Shown piece after piece: positions 23,567 to 35,100 of a stretch of 64,000 nt of DNA (positions within the stretch are counted from its first letter, which is position 1; the number at the start of each line of letters is the position of its first letter). The notes below the pieces were generated by a model. That model searched no databases. It was not told where the DNA came from and was given only the letters and a program-made list of their open reading frames with translations. This DNA is from Aplectana chamaeleonis (Eukaryota > Nematoda > Chromadorea > Rhabditida > Cosmocercidae): contig JAPDOI010000009.1 of the NCBI GenBank assembly GCA_029168955.1, positions 3,129,001-3,193,000 on the forward strand. The letters run 5' to 3'. The position numbers and the translations under genes are program-made.

Positions 23567-26439
23567 GATGGACATCGGTTATATGGCGCGCACGGGGAGA
23601 TCCAATGGGTTAGCTGATCCACAAGATTTTCATCCATGTCCTGATCGTTTTTCACCGTAGTTCCGTTCTTACTCTTTGTAGAGGGACCCAAAAATTACGT
23701 TTCTGCGAAAACACGGGCAACTTTTTCATCGTGAGCACTGCCTTTAAATCAAAATATTTGGTTTTTTGAATACTCGGCCGGTTTTTATGGCGGCAATGGG
23801 ATATTATTTCCGGAGAAATTTGTCAATTGTTCTAAATAAAATTCGAAAAACATTCGAAAAATTTGTAATTTTTTTCTAAACAAGGTCGATTTACCATACA
23901 AATCAGTTATTCATTTGTCCATTGAAACAAAGACGAGTTCTTATTTCATTTAGAGAAATTTTCACATGTGAGCTTAAAGGAATCTTCACTTGGGGTTTTC
24001 AGAAATTCAGATTTAAAAAAGATGTTGTACCAGAAATTTTTTTGGAGAAGAAAACAAATTAAATTGAAATAAATCAAAATGGAATAAAATGGAGTAAAGT
24101 TGTCATTGATGACAACCTCCTTGGAAAGAAGTTTCTGAAAAAAATTGAATCATTTTAAACTGTAATAACCCTCCAGTTGCATTGATTCATTTTTTGAAAT
24201 TTAAAAATACAATGTATTTGAATTTTCGTTGATTGAATTAAATACCGCCTACTGGCAACTCTTAGAATACGCATTGATTCCCCGTCCCCGAGGCTAAATA
24301 TGTGAGGATTGTGGCAATAAATCCCATCCTCCCTGCAAGGTCCTCATCCTCCTCTAGCCGTTGTTAATAGCCACTATGATGGTCCCTTATTGTGGATTTC
24401 GATCGTGATTTCTGCATCCGGCCGGCCGGCTGGCTGGTTGGCCTCCCGTCGGAGCCGGAGCCGGCGCGCTATCGTGTCTCATTCTCGTGCGGCCGCGAGT
24501 GTCCTCTCAAAGGACTCTTATGCCAGCGACACGATGAGAGTGCTACGGCTGGCCGGCCAGGCGACTGACGATGGTTGACTGGGTGGACTAGACGGCGAGA
24601 GACCGGAGAAAATCGTAATATTCCTGAAATACCCGCTGGGAATGTTGGGTAGATATATAGCCTAGCTCCCTCATTTTGAGCCGGTCGAAGTGAGGCTTAT
24701 CGGACTTTTCATGTGGAAATCTCCTTATCACTGTTATATGTATTTTACCAGCACCGGAGGGTGTTTTACTGCTATGCTACGGTGCTTGCTCGGTCCGGAC
24801 TTCAGGTTTTCTTGGAGTAAAACTAGGCAAAACTAGGAAAATTGAACTCGATGGTGGATTGCTATGAATTACTGTACGTGTACAGTTGGTATAGTTTACT
24901 CCTTCAAATAGTCCAGAAAATTGCCTTTAGGGCACATTTTTGGTGCCGATCGCGCATATGTTATCTGAATTCCCGGGGGTGTAACCTAGCTCAAAAATCT
25001 TAAGAGCTCAGTTAGCCCAGACAGGGATCGGTTTAGGTTTATATGAAATTATGCCAATAATCCTATCAACTTCACTTCCAATTGGTGGCACAGGTGCAAG
25101 AAACTGTGCTTGTGCGGTCTGGGTGCCGATTTGACCTATTGATAGCGCCACACTCGGTGGCCTTATTCAATGAGAAACCTGGACCATTTTCCTTCTCTGC
25201 ATTTCCGCTACCCGCGACAGTTCTCTTTTCGAGAGTTTCTTTATCAGAATTTTCACTATTGGAACAGTTTTACATCATGAAGGTTTATATGGAATCTTTT
25301 TCTGTAATGTCCCAAGTTCCTGTGACGAGCTGTCCCGAATTTGCTCCTGAACAGCTTTTTTAGAACGTTCTGGCTCTCAAGTTTTTCCAATAGCCTAGAA
25401 AGGTATAGCGAATAGGGTTGACTCTGTGTACATGTATGTATGTACTTGATATGACCTCGAACTGTCTTAAAGGCAGTGTCCATGCTGAAGCTCGTTTTCG
25501 AGGTTTCACTTTGAAACACTAATTTGGAAGATGCTGGAGGGAATAGGGTCGAAAAAAGCAGCGTAAACGGGCCAGAGTTTGATAAAAACGGCCTTGAAAG
25601 TTATCCCAGGACGCCTGCTAATCTCGCTCCGCCTCCCATTTAGACAAGCTTGTGGCGCCGTGGACAAAAAGAAGCAGAAAAAAAAGAAAAAATTGTTCAT
25701 TAGTGGTACATACTCCACCCGGAAGCCCTATTTCTGTGGGAAACTCAGAAACCAAAGATATCGTGAACACTGCCTTCAATTGTTTCTATACTTATGAGGT
25801 CACCAAAAAGTTCTTTCAAAGGGTTCCTCTTTACTGTTCTTCTGCGTTGCTAGAAGGTGATCTGGGGGCTGTGGGAACCCTTGATTGCGTCCGGCAGCTT
25901 GTGGGCCCAACACGTGAAAAATACGGGGCTGTTGATCGGTTTCACAGTGCGGGTGGGGCAGGAAAGCAGTTGGTCTGGCACACGTGACGCGCGCGACGGA
26001 AAACCGCTGCGTTCTTGCCGCCATTAGGGCGCGTTACCGTGAGTCCCCTGAAAGAAAAACTGGTTGGTTGTCGGTTAATGCGCCCTAGCGATGACGTGAA
26101 CACAGAGGTCTTCCATCGCGCGCTCGTCACATGTGCCAGCCGAAGTGCTCCTTAGCCCATAGGTTCGTTGGGGGGGGGGGGGTGGAGACAGCGGTCCAAA
26201 TGGTGAAGGTTGTTTAGGATACCTGAGTGAGGAATGGTGAAGGTTCACTATAGACTTGCAACTTCAAAATTTGACGTTTTCTCAATCCTCTTTTTTTGCA
26301 TTCAGTATATTTTTCTTTTTATCATTAATTTTGAATTCTGAAAACCCCATGGAATTTCGCGTCGAATAATGTTTTCATGTTGAGAAAAATACGTTTCTAG
26401 TCTCTCAGCCGATTTCAATTTATGAAGTAACGTTCATTT
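23567..26439. other. No gene recognised; small GC island
   Basis: 24400-24600 is GC-rich with CCGGCCGGCCGGC. Flanks are A/T-rich. Short overlapping frames at 25080-26130 show no known domain. Confidence 0.5.
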
Positions 26440-27480
26440 CACCAAAAGCAATCAGTTTTTCGTTCCGTAACTTTTTTATGCTTGGAGATAGACCTTTGGT
26501 GAAGGTTATTTTCGGAATCCCCATAAAATTCTTCAGCGAATAGCGTTTTCCGCTTCCAAAAATATGTTCCCCTTCTACCAGCCAATTTCAGTTTATAAAG
26601 TGATTTTTTTTTCGCCTGAAATTATCGGTTCTTCGTTCATAACTTTTTTTGTGCTTGGAGATAGACCTTTGGTGAGGGTTGTTTTCGGAATTTCGATGGA
26701 ATTTCGCGTCGAATAGTGTTTCAAGCTTGGAAAAATATTTTCTCGATCCTTCAGCCTAACTCATTTTACGAAACACCGGTTTTTCGCTTATAACTCTTTA
26801 ACCGTTCAAGATAGGGTTCTGGTGACGGCTGTTTTTGAAATCCACGTAAAATTCTGCGTCGAATGATATATCGGGTTCCTAACTTTGCTTGCTCCATAAG
26901 TCAGCCAGGTCGGTGGAGCCGAGCCCCGTTGTAGGCTCCAGGAGAACTCTGCGTCTCCTACTTACACCATAGAGGCGAGAACACCCTATGGAGATAACTA
27001 TGGAGCTCGGCTCCACCGACCTGGCTGGCTTATGGAGCAAGCAAAGTTAGGAACCCGATATATCATTCGACGCAGAATTTCGCGTAGATCAAAAACAGCT
27101 TTCACCAGAAGCCTATCTTCAACGGTTGAAGAGTTATAGGCGAAAAACTTGTGTTTCGTAAAATGAGTTAGGCTGAGGCTGAAGGATCGAGAAAATATTT
27201 TTTCAAACTTGAAACACCAGTCGAACCAAAATTCCGTCATGATTCCAAAAACAACCTTCACCAAAGGGCTAATTGCAAGCACGAAAAAGTTATGGACGAA
27301 AAACCGATAACTTAAGGCGAAAAAAATGTACTTTATAAACTGAAATCGGTTGGTAGAAGGGGAACATGTTTTTTGGAACTGAAAACGCTAGTCGATGCAG
27401 AATTTTATGGGGATTCCAAAAACAACCATCACCAAAGGGCTATCTCTTAGGGTGAAAAGTTATGGCTGAAGAACCGGCAG
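26440..27480. repeat. 1-kb palindrome with internally repeated arms
   Basis: Symmetric around ~26970. The inner ~60 bp arms (CTAACTTTGCTTGCTCCATA, GCCAGGTCGGTGGAGCCGAG) are nearly identical; outer arms are more diverged. Each arm is made of ~160-bp units carrying CATAACTTTTT, GATAGACCTTTGGTGA and TTTCGCGTCGAATA words. No coding capacity seen. Confidence 0.8.
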
Positions 27481-28164
27481 TGACACCCGCCCAATATTGA
27501 AAATGACTTGCATGAGTGTTGGGTCACTTTCATTCTTTTTCGGAGCGTTTCACCGGTTGTCACCGGTTCACCCAATGGGGAAGATTCCCCACTTCACCTG
27601 CCCAGGGGTGAAGGTTGGTGGAGTGCATGGCTCCACCCAACGAAGCTACGCCTTAGCCCCACCCGCGCTGTGATTTCGATCAACATTCCAAAAATGACGA
27701 GCCGTGGAGGAGTTGACCCGGGTTCTTAGCGTTGGTAAAGCGTGTCTGAACTAGTTCCTTGGAAGAGATCAACGACGTGGACGCAGCGGATTTCAGTCGC
27801 GCGCGTAGCGTTCAGGCGGTCAAACTCGTCCGCGGTCTGTCCTAGATGGTTCATTACCTTTCAAGAATTGAAACGTTCCCCAAAGTTCCCAAACTCGTAT
27901 TCAAACCGTCCGAATGTTATCTCAAACAGTGTACCAAAATCGCATAACTACAGCTGGCATGACTCTGAAATTTTCCTTTCTTAAACCACTCTTGGGCGTA
28001 AAATCCGATTACGCCCTCCACAGCTTCCATCAATTACTTTAGGCAGTGTTATATGTATTAGGCGTTTTTAAAGCCTCGAGCTCAGGTAAGAGCAGTTCCA
28101 TTCGGCAGCTTTTGAGCCGTTCCCCAAAAATCGGACTTAGCTCATCACAGTTGGGTTATCTGGG
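27481..28164. other. No gene recognised
   Basis: Short frames only; apparently single-copy. Confidence 0.4.
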
Positions 28165-28480
28165 ATGTCAAACACGAATCTGGGTACTATTTGCCGTTCT
28201 TCTAAGATTTACTGTAGGTTACGGTAGGTAAAAAATTATTTAGGTGGAGTAATTTAGGTATCTTGATATTTCGAAAGTCGACAAACGGACGTCGAATTCT
28301 TGGGAACCAACCCAAATGACCACCTTAGAAAAGTTTTGAGCCCAATTTCAGACTCTGAGTTAGCTACTATACACCCACCGTAACCTACCATAACCAATAT
28401 TAGATTCGGGTTGTGCACTTCCGACGGGCCCCGACCGAAAAGTTTTGAGCGCAATCTATAATTCTAGCATTGCGACAATG
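28165..28480. mobile_element. 1.1-kb element, interior fragment
   Basis: Diverged copy of the core: TTACTGTAGGTTACGGTAGG and CGACAAACGGACGTCGAATTC. Both ends missing. Confidence 0.6.
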
Positions 28481-28946
28481 GTCTTACCCTAAATCGGCCA
28501 ATTTAACGTTTTCATTTTATCCTTGTCGAACCTAAACCCTTTCAAACCCCAGGAATGTGCACCTACACCCATCCTGTCACCCTATGTTGTTATCCTTGTA
28601 GTCTATTGTGATCGCGTTTCTAGTACTGGTAGAGAATGGGAGATGAGAGAGCGATGGACGGGGGGATATCAAGTGGGTTTCCGGTCGTGGTAACAAAAGA
28701 CGGGGCCAACGCAGGAAACATTGCCCGGGTAAGGTGACCCTTGAATAGACCACCAACCACTCGATTGAGACCGGCAACAGGAGAAGAGGGAAGAGCGAGC
28801 TGAAGTGATGAATGAGGTCGATGAACTGGCGGCTTTTGTGAATGCGGCGGAGTTATGGAGACATTTTTGGGCTTTAAAATACGCTGGGGGTACGTGCATG
28901 CATAGTCTAGGTCTGAAGGTCTTCTAGCAAGACTTACATGATACTG

Positions 28947-29750
28947 ACAAGGAAAGTATTATTGGTCAGCCTGGCCATTCCTAATGCAGTGTGCTTTTCT
29001 AGAATCACTTTTGGACGTTGAGTCTGAATATGTCTTTCTCAGCTGCTTAAAACCACTATGAAAAAAGTTATATGCGTTTTACCCTATTTTTCGTACCCAA
29101 TTCACTTTCCAGAACCCTACCTAATAGTCTTTGGAAATTCTGGAATTGGACCTCATATTCCTGCTCAGCTCCCAAAATAACCACCAGTACGAAGTTTGGG
29201 TGGACGGTCATTCTTCAAACTTTGTGCAGAAGAGCACTTTGGACTTTACGGATTGTTGGTTGAGCGTTTAGTCATATCAATCAAGCGGTTCTGAATGCGT
29301 TTAGAAAAATGTCTGAGTTTTGACCTAAAACTCACCAATTTGGGGTTCCAGGGTTTCAGATCACGAATCTGAGGTTTATTTGTCGCTTTTTCAAAAATTT
29401 AAACTCATTTAGTTCGAAGATGACCATCGGGGGAGATTTATAGGCCGAAACACGGCTTTCGACTATTGATGGAATACTACGGCAGATAGGGCTAAAAATC
29501 ATTCTCTGGGGGTTTTCTGCGAATTTGATGTCAGTTTATCGATTTTTTACAGCTTACGGTAGATTACGGTGGGTGGTTTGGTTCAAGTCTAAGATTTGTC
29601 TCAAAGTTTCTAAGTGGGGGTTATTTGGGGTGCTGAATACGAATTCGATGTCCATTTATCGATTCTCAAATTATCATAGTAGGTTTTGCCTCCTAAATGG
29701 CATGTTATCTACCGTCACCTACGGTAAAGCTGAAAATTTGGCAAGCGAAC
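28947..29750. mobile_element. 1.1-kb element, left two-thirds, diverged
   Basis: The left arm is recognisable (ACAAGGAAAGTATTATTGG, then CTTTTCTAGAATCACTTTTG). The body follows to GGCATGTTATCTACCG. The right end is lost. Confidence 0.75.
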
Positions 29751-30589
29751 CGCAGAAACGAATGAAAACCCTTCTGGAAGATGATTGAGAGGATTTTTCT
29801 CTTGGCTATCGATATATTGATCGAATACATGTCACTCAGTAGCGATCGATATCTTCCATTTGGCTGCTACTGTCCTACAGCACACACACACAGAATTTTT
29901 ATGTAATTTTTATTATTGTTTTTTGTTTTTCAACAAACAACATGATAATCACTCTAAAATATAAATATGCACATTCTTTGTGATGAGGAGAAAAATCGAT
30001 AATCGATCGATGAGTGAAGAGAGACGAGAAGGTGGGGACGGGGAAAGGGAAGGGGGAGAGAAATGATTTGGTGCGCTGTATGACAAGAACGTACACAAAA
30101 ACAAAGCTACAGTAACCCCGAAAATTGCGCGAGAGTGTGAGTGTGTCAAGTTCCCTGATTAAAGGACCACAGCAACCCTTCACATATGAAAATAGATGGT
30201 AGTACCCTAGTATTGATTGAAAACAACAACCAAATCAAATCAATATGACTATTTGTGGGTGGAGCCAGCCGCACAGATTTGATCTCTGGAGCCTGCGCCA
30301 GATCAATACGGGTCGATTTACAGATAAAAATATGTAAAATGCGAAGTCGCAATTATGAAGTGCAGTGAGGGAGGTGGATTCAGATATTACCTATTATGTA
30401 TGGACAGAAATGAATCAGTGATAATGATGAGAACCAGTAGAAGCCGGTCGGTCGGTCAGCACAAAGGGAGGATTGCATACGAATCGATTGATCGATCGAT
30501 ATATTGATCGATTAGACACGCAAGACAGACTACGGCACTGATATTGATTGTTTGCAAAGGAAACTAAGCTCTAGAGGGTTGAAACGGGT
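29751..30589. other. No gene recognised; ATCGAT-rich clusters
   Basis: Clusters of palindromic GATCGATCGAT / ATATTGATCGAT words at 29810-29850, 29990-30010 and 30485-30510, plus a CA run at 29880. No coding support. Confidence 0.45.
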
Positions 30590-31760
30590 AGGAGTTCGAG
30601 ACGGCTGAGAGGGTCTAGCCTTCAAATGGCTGAGAGGGTAGCGGGTGACCTTCACGTGTCTGAGGGTGGCCAGAGGGGTTTGAGCTGTATACGCCTGGAG
30701 GGTATACGACTTTCACAGAGCAGAGAGGAGGGTAACACCTCCGTCATAGGGTTGAGCGAATCTGGGCTTCAGGGGTTGAAGGGTTTCTGACCTTCAGAAG
30801 ACGGAAATGATCTCAAGTTTAAAGGTCTGTTGAGGGTCTAATGAAACAGTCTGAGCTTTGAAAGGCTTAAGAGAATCTGAGCTTCAGAAGCCTGAAGGGG
30901 ATGTGAGCTCCAGGGGGCAAAGTGGTATTAAACCCAGAGCCTGAGATTCAAACGGTTCAGGGGTCTCTGACCTTCAGGAGGCCAAGAAGGTCTCAACCTC
31001 AAGGGGCTGACAAGGGTCTGAGCTTTCGGCGACTGAGTTTCAGAGGGCGGAAGCAGACGCCTGAGGGAGGTTTGAGCTCAAGAGGGCACAGGGTAGGGTG
31101 GGGTCAAACCCCAGAAGGTAGAGCGAGTCTTGGCTTCAGGGTCGAAGGGCCTCTGACCTTTAGGAGGCAGAGAAGACCTCAACTTCTGAAGGCTGACAAG
31201 GGACTGAGTTCAGGCGACTATAGGTGTTCTAGTTTCAGGGAGGTAAGGGGTGCCTCAGCTTCATACGCCCGTAGGCAGGGTCAGCTTTAGAGAGCGGAAG
31301 GGTGTTAAACACCGGAGCCCAAGCTTTAGAGGGTTCAGAGGTCTCTATCCTTCAGGAGGAAGAGATGGTCTTAACCTCAAAGGGTTGGCCAGGGTCTGAG
31401 CTTTGGGCGATTCAGCTTCAAAGGGCTGAAGCTTTGCCTTCTAGGAATCGACCCGACCCTCCCCCTTTGTCATCTTAAGCTGAACCTCTTAAGCTCGAAC
31501 CTTTGAAGAGGGTTAGAGCTTTAGAAGACAGAGGGTGGGGGTAGGGTCTAACCCCAGAAGGTTAAGCGAGTTTAGGAGCTTCTCAGAGAAGAACTCAACC
31601 TCTGAAAGCTGACAAGGGATTGAGCTTCAGGCGACTGTAGGGGTCTCAGCTTCAGCAAGCTGTGGGAGTCTAAGCTTTAGATACTTGGAGGGGGTCTGAG
31701 CTCAAGAGGGTACAGTGGTCCCGACCTTCAGGAGACCAGAGCGTCAGTCTGTTGCAGCTT
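30590..31760. repeat. Minisatellite, GGGTCTGAGCTTCAG-type
   Basis: Repeats of about 25-35 bp containing GGTCTGAGCTTCAG and GGCTGA(A/G)GGG. Higher-order similarity exists between 30730-31060 and 31100-31420 (for example TCTGACCTTCAGGAGGC). Open frames inside are repeat shadows. Confidence 0.75.
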
Positions 31761-32155
31761 TAGAATTGCGGGTTCGATCTTGCCAGAGGCTAAAACTTTT
31801 GCTACCTCACTAGAATCTCAGCACTTGGCATTTGGAAAGGGGCACGTCTAGAATCGAAACCTGAGGGTAGGGAGTCTGACCGAACTTTCTTCAATCAATA
31901 TCCATGCAGTAGTCTGTGCTCACAACACACACACACGAACATCATATAAGGCATCTGATGAAACCGTTATGAGATGAAAAGAGACGGGAGAAAATAAATT
32001 GGCCAAGAGAAAAAAAAAACAAAGAAAATTTGGAAAAAAAAATGTACTATATACAGATATGAAGTACGTAAAATTGCACACAACTGGAAGTGGAAGTGAA
32101 TGGTCGTGACGATATACGGTAGGATAGAATGTCTGCAGAACAGCAGTAGCACCAG
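31761..32155 (-). other. Presumed 3' flank of FoxA gene
   Basis: Downstream of both candidate stop codons, A/T-rich on the gene strand. No clear AATAAA in the first 400 bases, so the transcript end is not placed. Confidence 0.35.
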
Positions 32156-32189
32156 CTACAGATTTGAGGCTGTGCTCGGATTCGTGGAA
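32156..32189 (-). CDS. pha-4: FoxA possible last exon (spliced C-terminus)
   Basis: Seen: a 60-bp candidate intron (32190-32249) has donor gtaaac and acceptor catttcag, the same style as the other introns. Splicing completes a Ser codon and gives the tail [11 protein letters not shown] then TAG, for 511 residues in total. Without splicing the protein ends SHTLYR at 32246. The sequence alone does not decide. I lean slightly to the spliced form because both splice sites are strong and the intron size is typical. Confidence 0.5.
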
Positions 32190-35100
32190 CTGAAATGGAG
32201 ATTTTTATGATTCGAGAGATACTGTAGGGTTACTGTACTGTAGGTTTACCTGTAGAGTGTATGGGAATAGGCACCGTACTCGTTCGGGGACGCCTGGTAG
32301 TAGTTGTAGTCCATGAATCCATTTGGGGGTTCCACCAGTTTACTGATGGTGAAGGCAGATGCGGTCAGACCCGGCAGATTACCGGCCACGGATAAATCCG
32401 AGCTGTAGAATGGGTAGTAGGGATTTACCTGAAATGGGAAGGATTTACGCGTGAAGAAGTCCCAAAATGTCCCAACGTGGCCCAAAGTGGCGGAAAGTCT
32501 ATTTTTTTTTCAGAGTTTACATTGAAGCTTGATGTGAGACTTCTCGGTATCCCTCACCTACGCTTCTGAGGTTATCCCAAGCCTTCAGAACTCTCTGTGA
32601 GATTCCCTCACAGTTGTGTCCCGAAGTGGACCCAAGTGTCCCAAAGTGGCCCAAAGTCTCAAAAATGATTCATAGATGTTCAGACTTTGCAAAGTTTTCC
32701 GTAAAGTTCCTGTCCCTAAGTGTCTCAGAGCCTTCCAAACATACTCTGGAGAATATTCTTTCTTCTTCGGGGTCAATTTGACCAATGATGTCCCAAAATA
32801 TCCCAAGCTGTCCCGAGGTGTCCCAAGTTGCTCTAAGTTTTCGCAGTTGTCCCAGTGGTCGCTAAGTGTTTCGGAGTTTTCAAAAAAAAAACGGTGTATC
32901 CAGTGTCTCTCAGGTTGTTCCCACTGTTCATGATGGACTTCCAACAAATCCCAAAGATTTCCCAGAATGAAATCCGAGGCTGTCCCACAGATTTCCATGT
33001 TCTACCTTCTTATTTCCTTCCACCAAGGAGTTTCACAAGATGTCTCAGAAATCTCCACGTCTTCTGCATATTCAGGCGATTATCGACCACGAGCCACCTG
33101 ACAGTTCGGCTCGTGTTTCCAATCTGCGAGTCGGCTTCTGTTGCTGTCCGGGCCACTGTTGTTGGTTTACGGGCCGCTGCTGTTGCTGTACGGGCTGCTC
33201 CGGTTCGCCCGAACAGCAACAGAAGCGTCTCGGAGATTGGGAGAACGAGCCGAACTGTCAGGCGGCTCCGATTCCTATTCGGTGCGGCTCGGGGCCGAGA
33301 ATCGCCTGAGTAGGTGGTCACAATGCTCTCCAAAGACTTCCAAATTTTTGCCCACAAATTCCCCTAGAAGGTCCCAAGTTTTTCCGTCCTTCCGCAGTTG
33401 TCCCATTTGAGCCCAAATTTCTCAGATTTCTTTCTAAGAGGCTCACACTAGCTGCGCTTAATTGCTCTGACTTAGCTGGGGTCATCCCAATTCGTCTAGT
33501 TCCTACCGAAGTTTGCCCTCAAGTGTCCCATTTGTCCCAACAATGTTTGCGAAACTCCCAAATTTTGTGGTTCCCAGAAGGTCCCAAATTTTTGATGTTA
33601 TGTCCCAAACTGTCCCATAGTCTCTTAAATGTCCTGTTAACACCTCAAAATTTTCAGAGTTCCCGCACATTTTATTACAATTTTTCGGTCAAAATTTCGA
33701 GTATATTTCGAAGATATTGGACTTTTCCCAAACTTTTCCTCTATTCTTGTCCCAAAGGGTCCCGAAGTGAAGAAAGACTCAGTTTTGCTCATTGTGTTCT
33801 TCGTAGTCTTCGAAAACTCCCCAAGTTTGAACTCAAGTTGTCCCAAAGTGTCCCGAAATTCTCCCATCTTTTTGAGGTTGTCCCATCAAATCCCAGGTTT
33901 CTCAGGTTTTTTTACCTAAAATACTCACACTAGGTGTGTTTAAGTGCACTGATTTAGCTGGGTTCATCCCAAAGTCTCAAATTCCTCTCGAAGATTGCTC
34001 TGAACCGTTCCAACCTGTGCTTGAGTGTCCCATTTGTCACAAACTTCCCCTATTGCCTGTTCCACACACTCCCGAAAAATCCCAATTTTTTTATGTCAAA
34101 CCTAACTTCTCAAGATTGTTCCGAAGCTGTTCTCAAGACTTCTCAAATGTCCCAGACTGTCCCATAGTCTCCAAATTGTTCTGCTGTTCTCCGAAAAAAT
34201 TCTACAGTTCCCGCACGATTTTTGACAAAATTTTTGGTCGAAATTTCGAGGATAATTTGAAGGTATTGCATTTTTTTCCGGGTGCTCCTCTAATGTTGTA
34301 TCATATGGTCCCAGAGTGAATACTGGCTCAGCAGTGTCCCATATTTGCTCATAGTATATTCGATGGTTTCCAGGTTGTCCAATGTGAGCCTTCCGAAATT
34401 GCCCCTAATTTTGAGACTTTTCCTGGATTTTCAAAAGAAATATATGAATTTTGGTGTCCCCAAGAGCTTATCTGGGAACTGAGCTTTACTCCAGATTTTC
34501 TGGCTTTTTTACCCAGTTAGGGTCACCGATTACCCTGAACTTTTCAGCTTTGAACACTGTTAGTTTGTCTTGAGATGATCCCAATTTAACCAGAGTTGCG
34601 CATGGATTTATAACCTTACTTGGAGAATTTTAGCGGCCGAGGTCAGGTAACATACCAATTAAAAACGTTGATAGTATTCTTTTATTTTGTGTAAGTTTAG
34701 TTGTTTCCTTCATTGACAGATCTCTAACCCGTGGATCGATCAATTATAACACGGGTAATGAGAAATTTCAGCAAATTATCACCTTAATAATATGTACCCG
34801 GGTTCGGAATCACCTCATTAGCACCGAACCCGTTACCCAATTATTCCACGCCTGACCCATCTCATTACGCAACTGAGAAGTTATGTAAACTTCATGGTGC
34901 ATGTAGGTGTGAAAGGCAGCAGCACGTCATTCACACCTTAGACTGCCTCATTGCACTGAATGGGTATAGTGACGCAACCCGAAGGTACACAACCCGAGGC
35001 AATCTCTGCGAACAATGGGAGACCGGAAGAGCGAGCGAGAGCGAGAGAGAGAGGATACTGTATGCGACGTACCGTAGTCTGAGCGGCGCCCAATGGAGTC

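Noticed and set aside
23188..23691. 167-codon minus-strand ORF
   Set aside because: It spans a GAAATAGCC-type foldback and its insert; no domain, and the reading follows the repeat.
31740..31800. Possible tRNA T-arm (GCGGGTTCGATCTTGCC)
   Set aside because: The would-be T stem does not pair and no D or anticodon arm is present upstream.
29900..32155. Poly(A) signal for the FoxA gene
   Set aside because: The nearest clear AATAAA on the minus strand is more than 2 kb past the stop, beyond a minisatellite, so it cannot be assigned with confidence.
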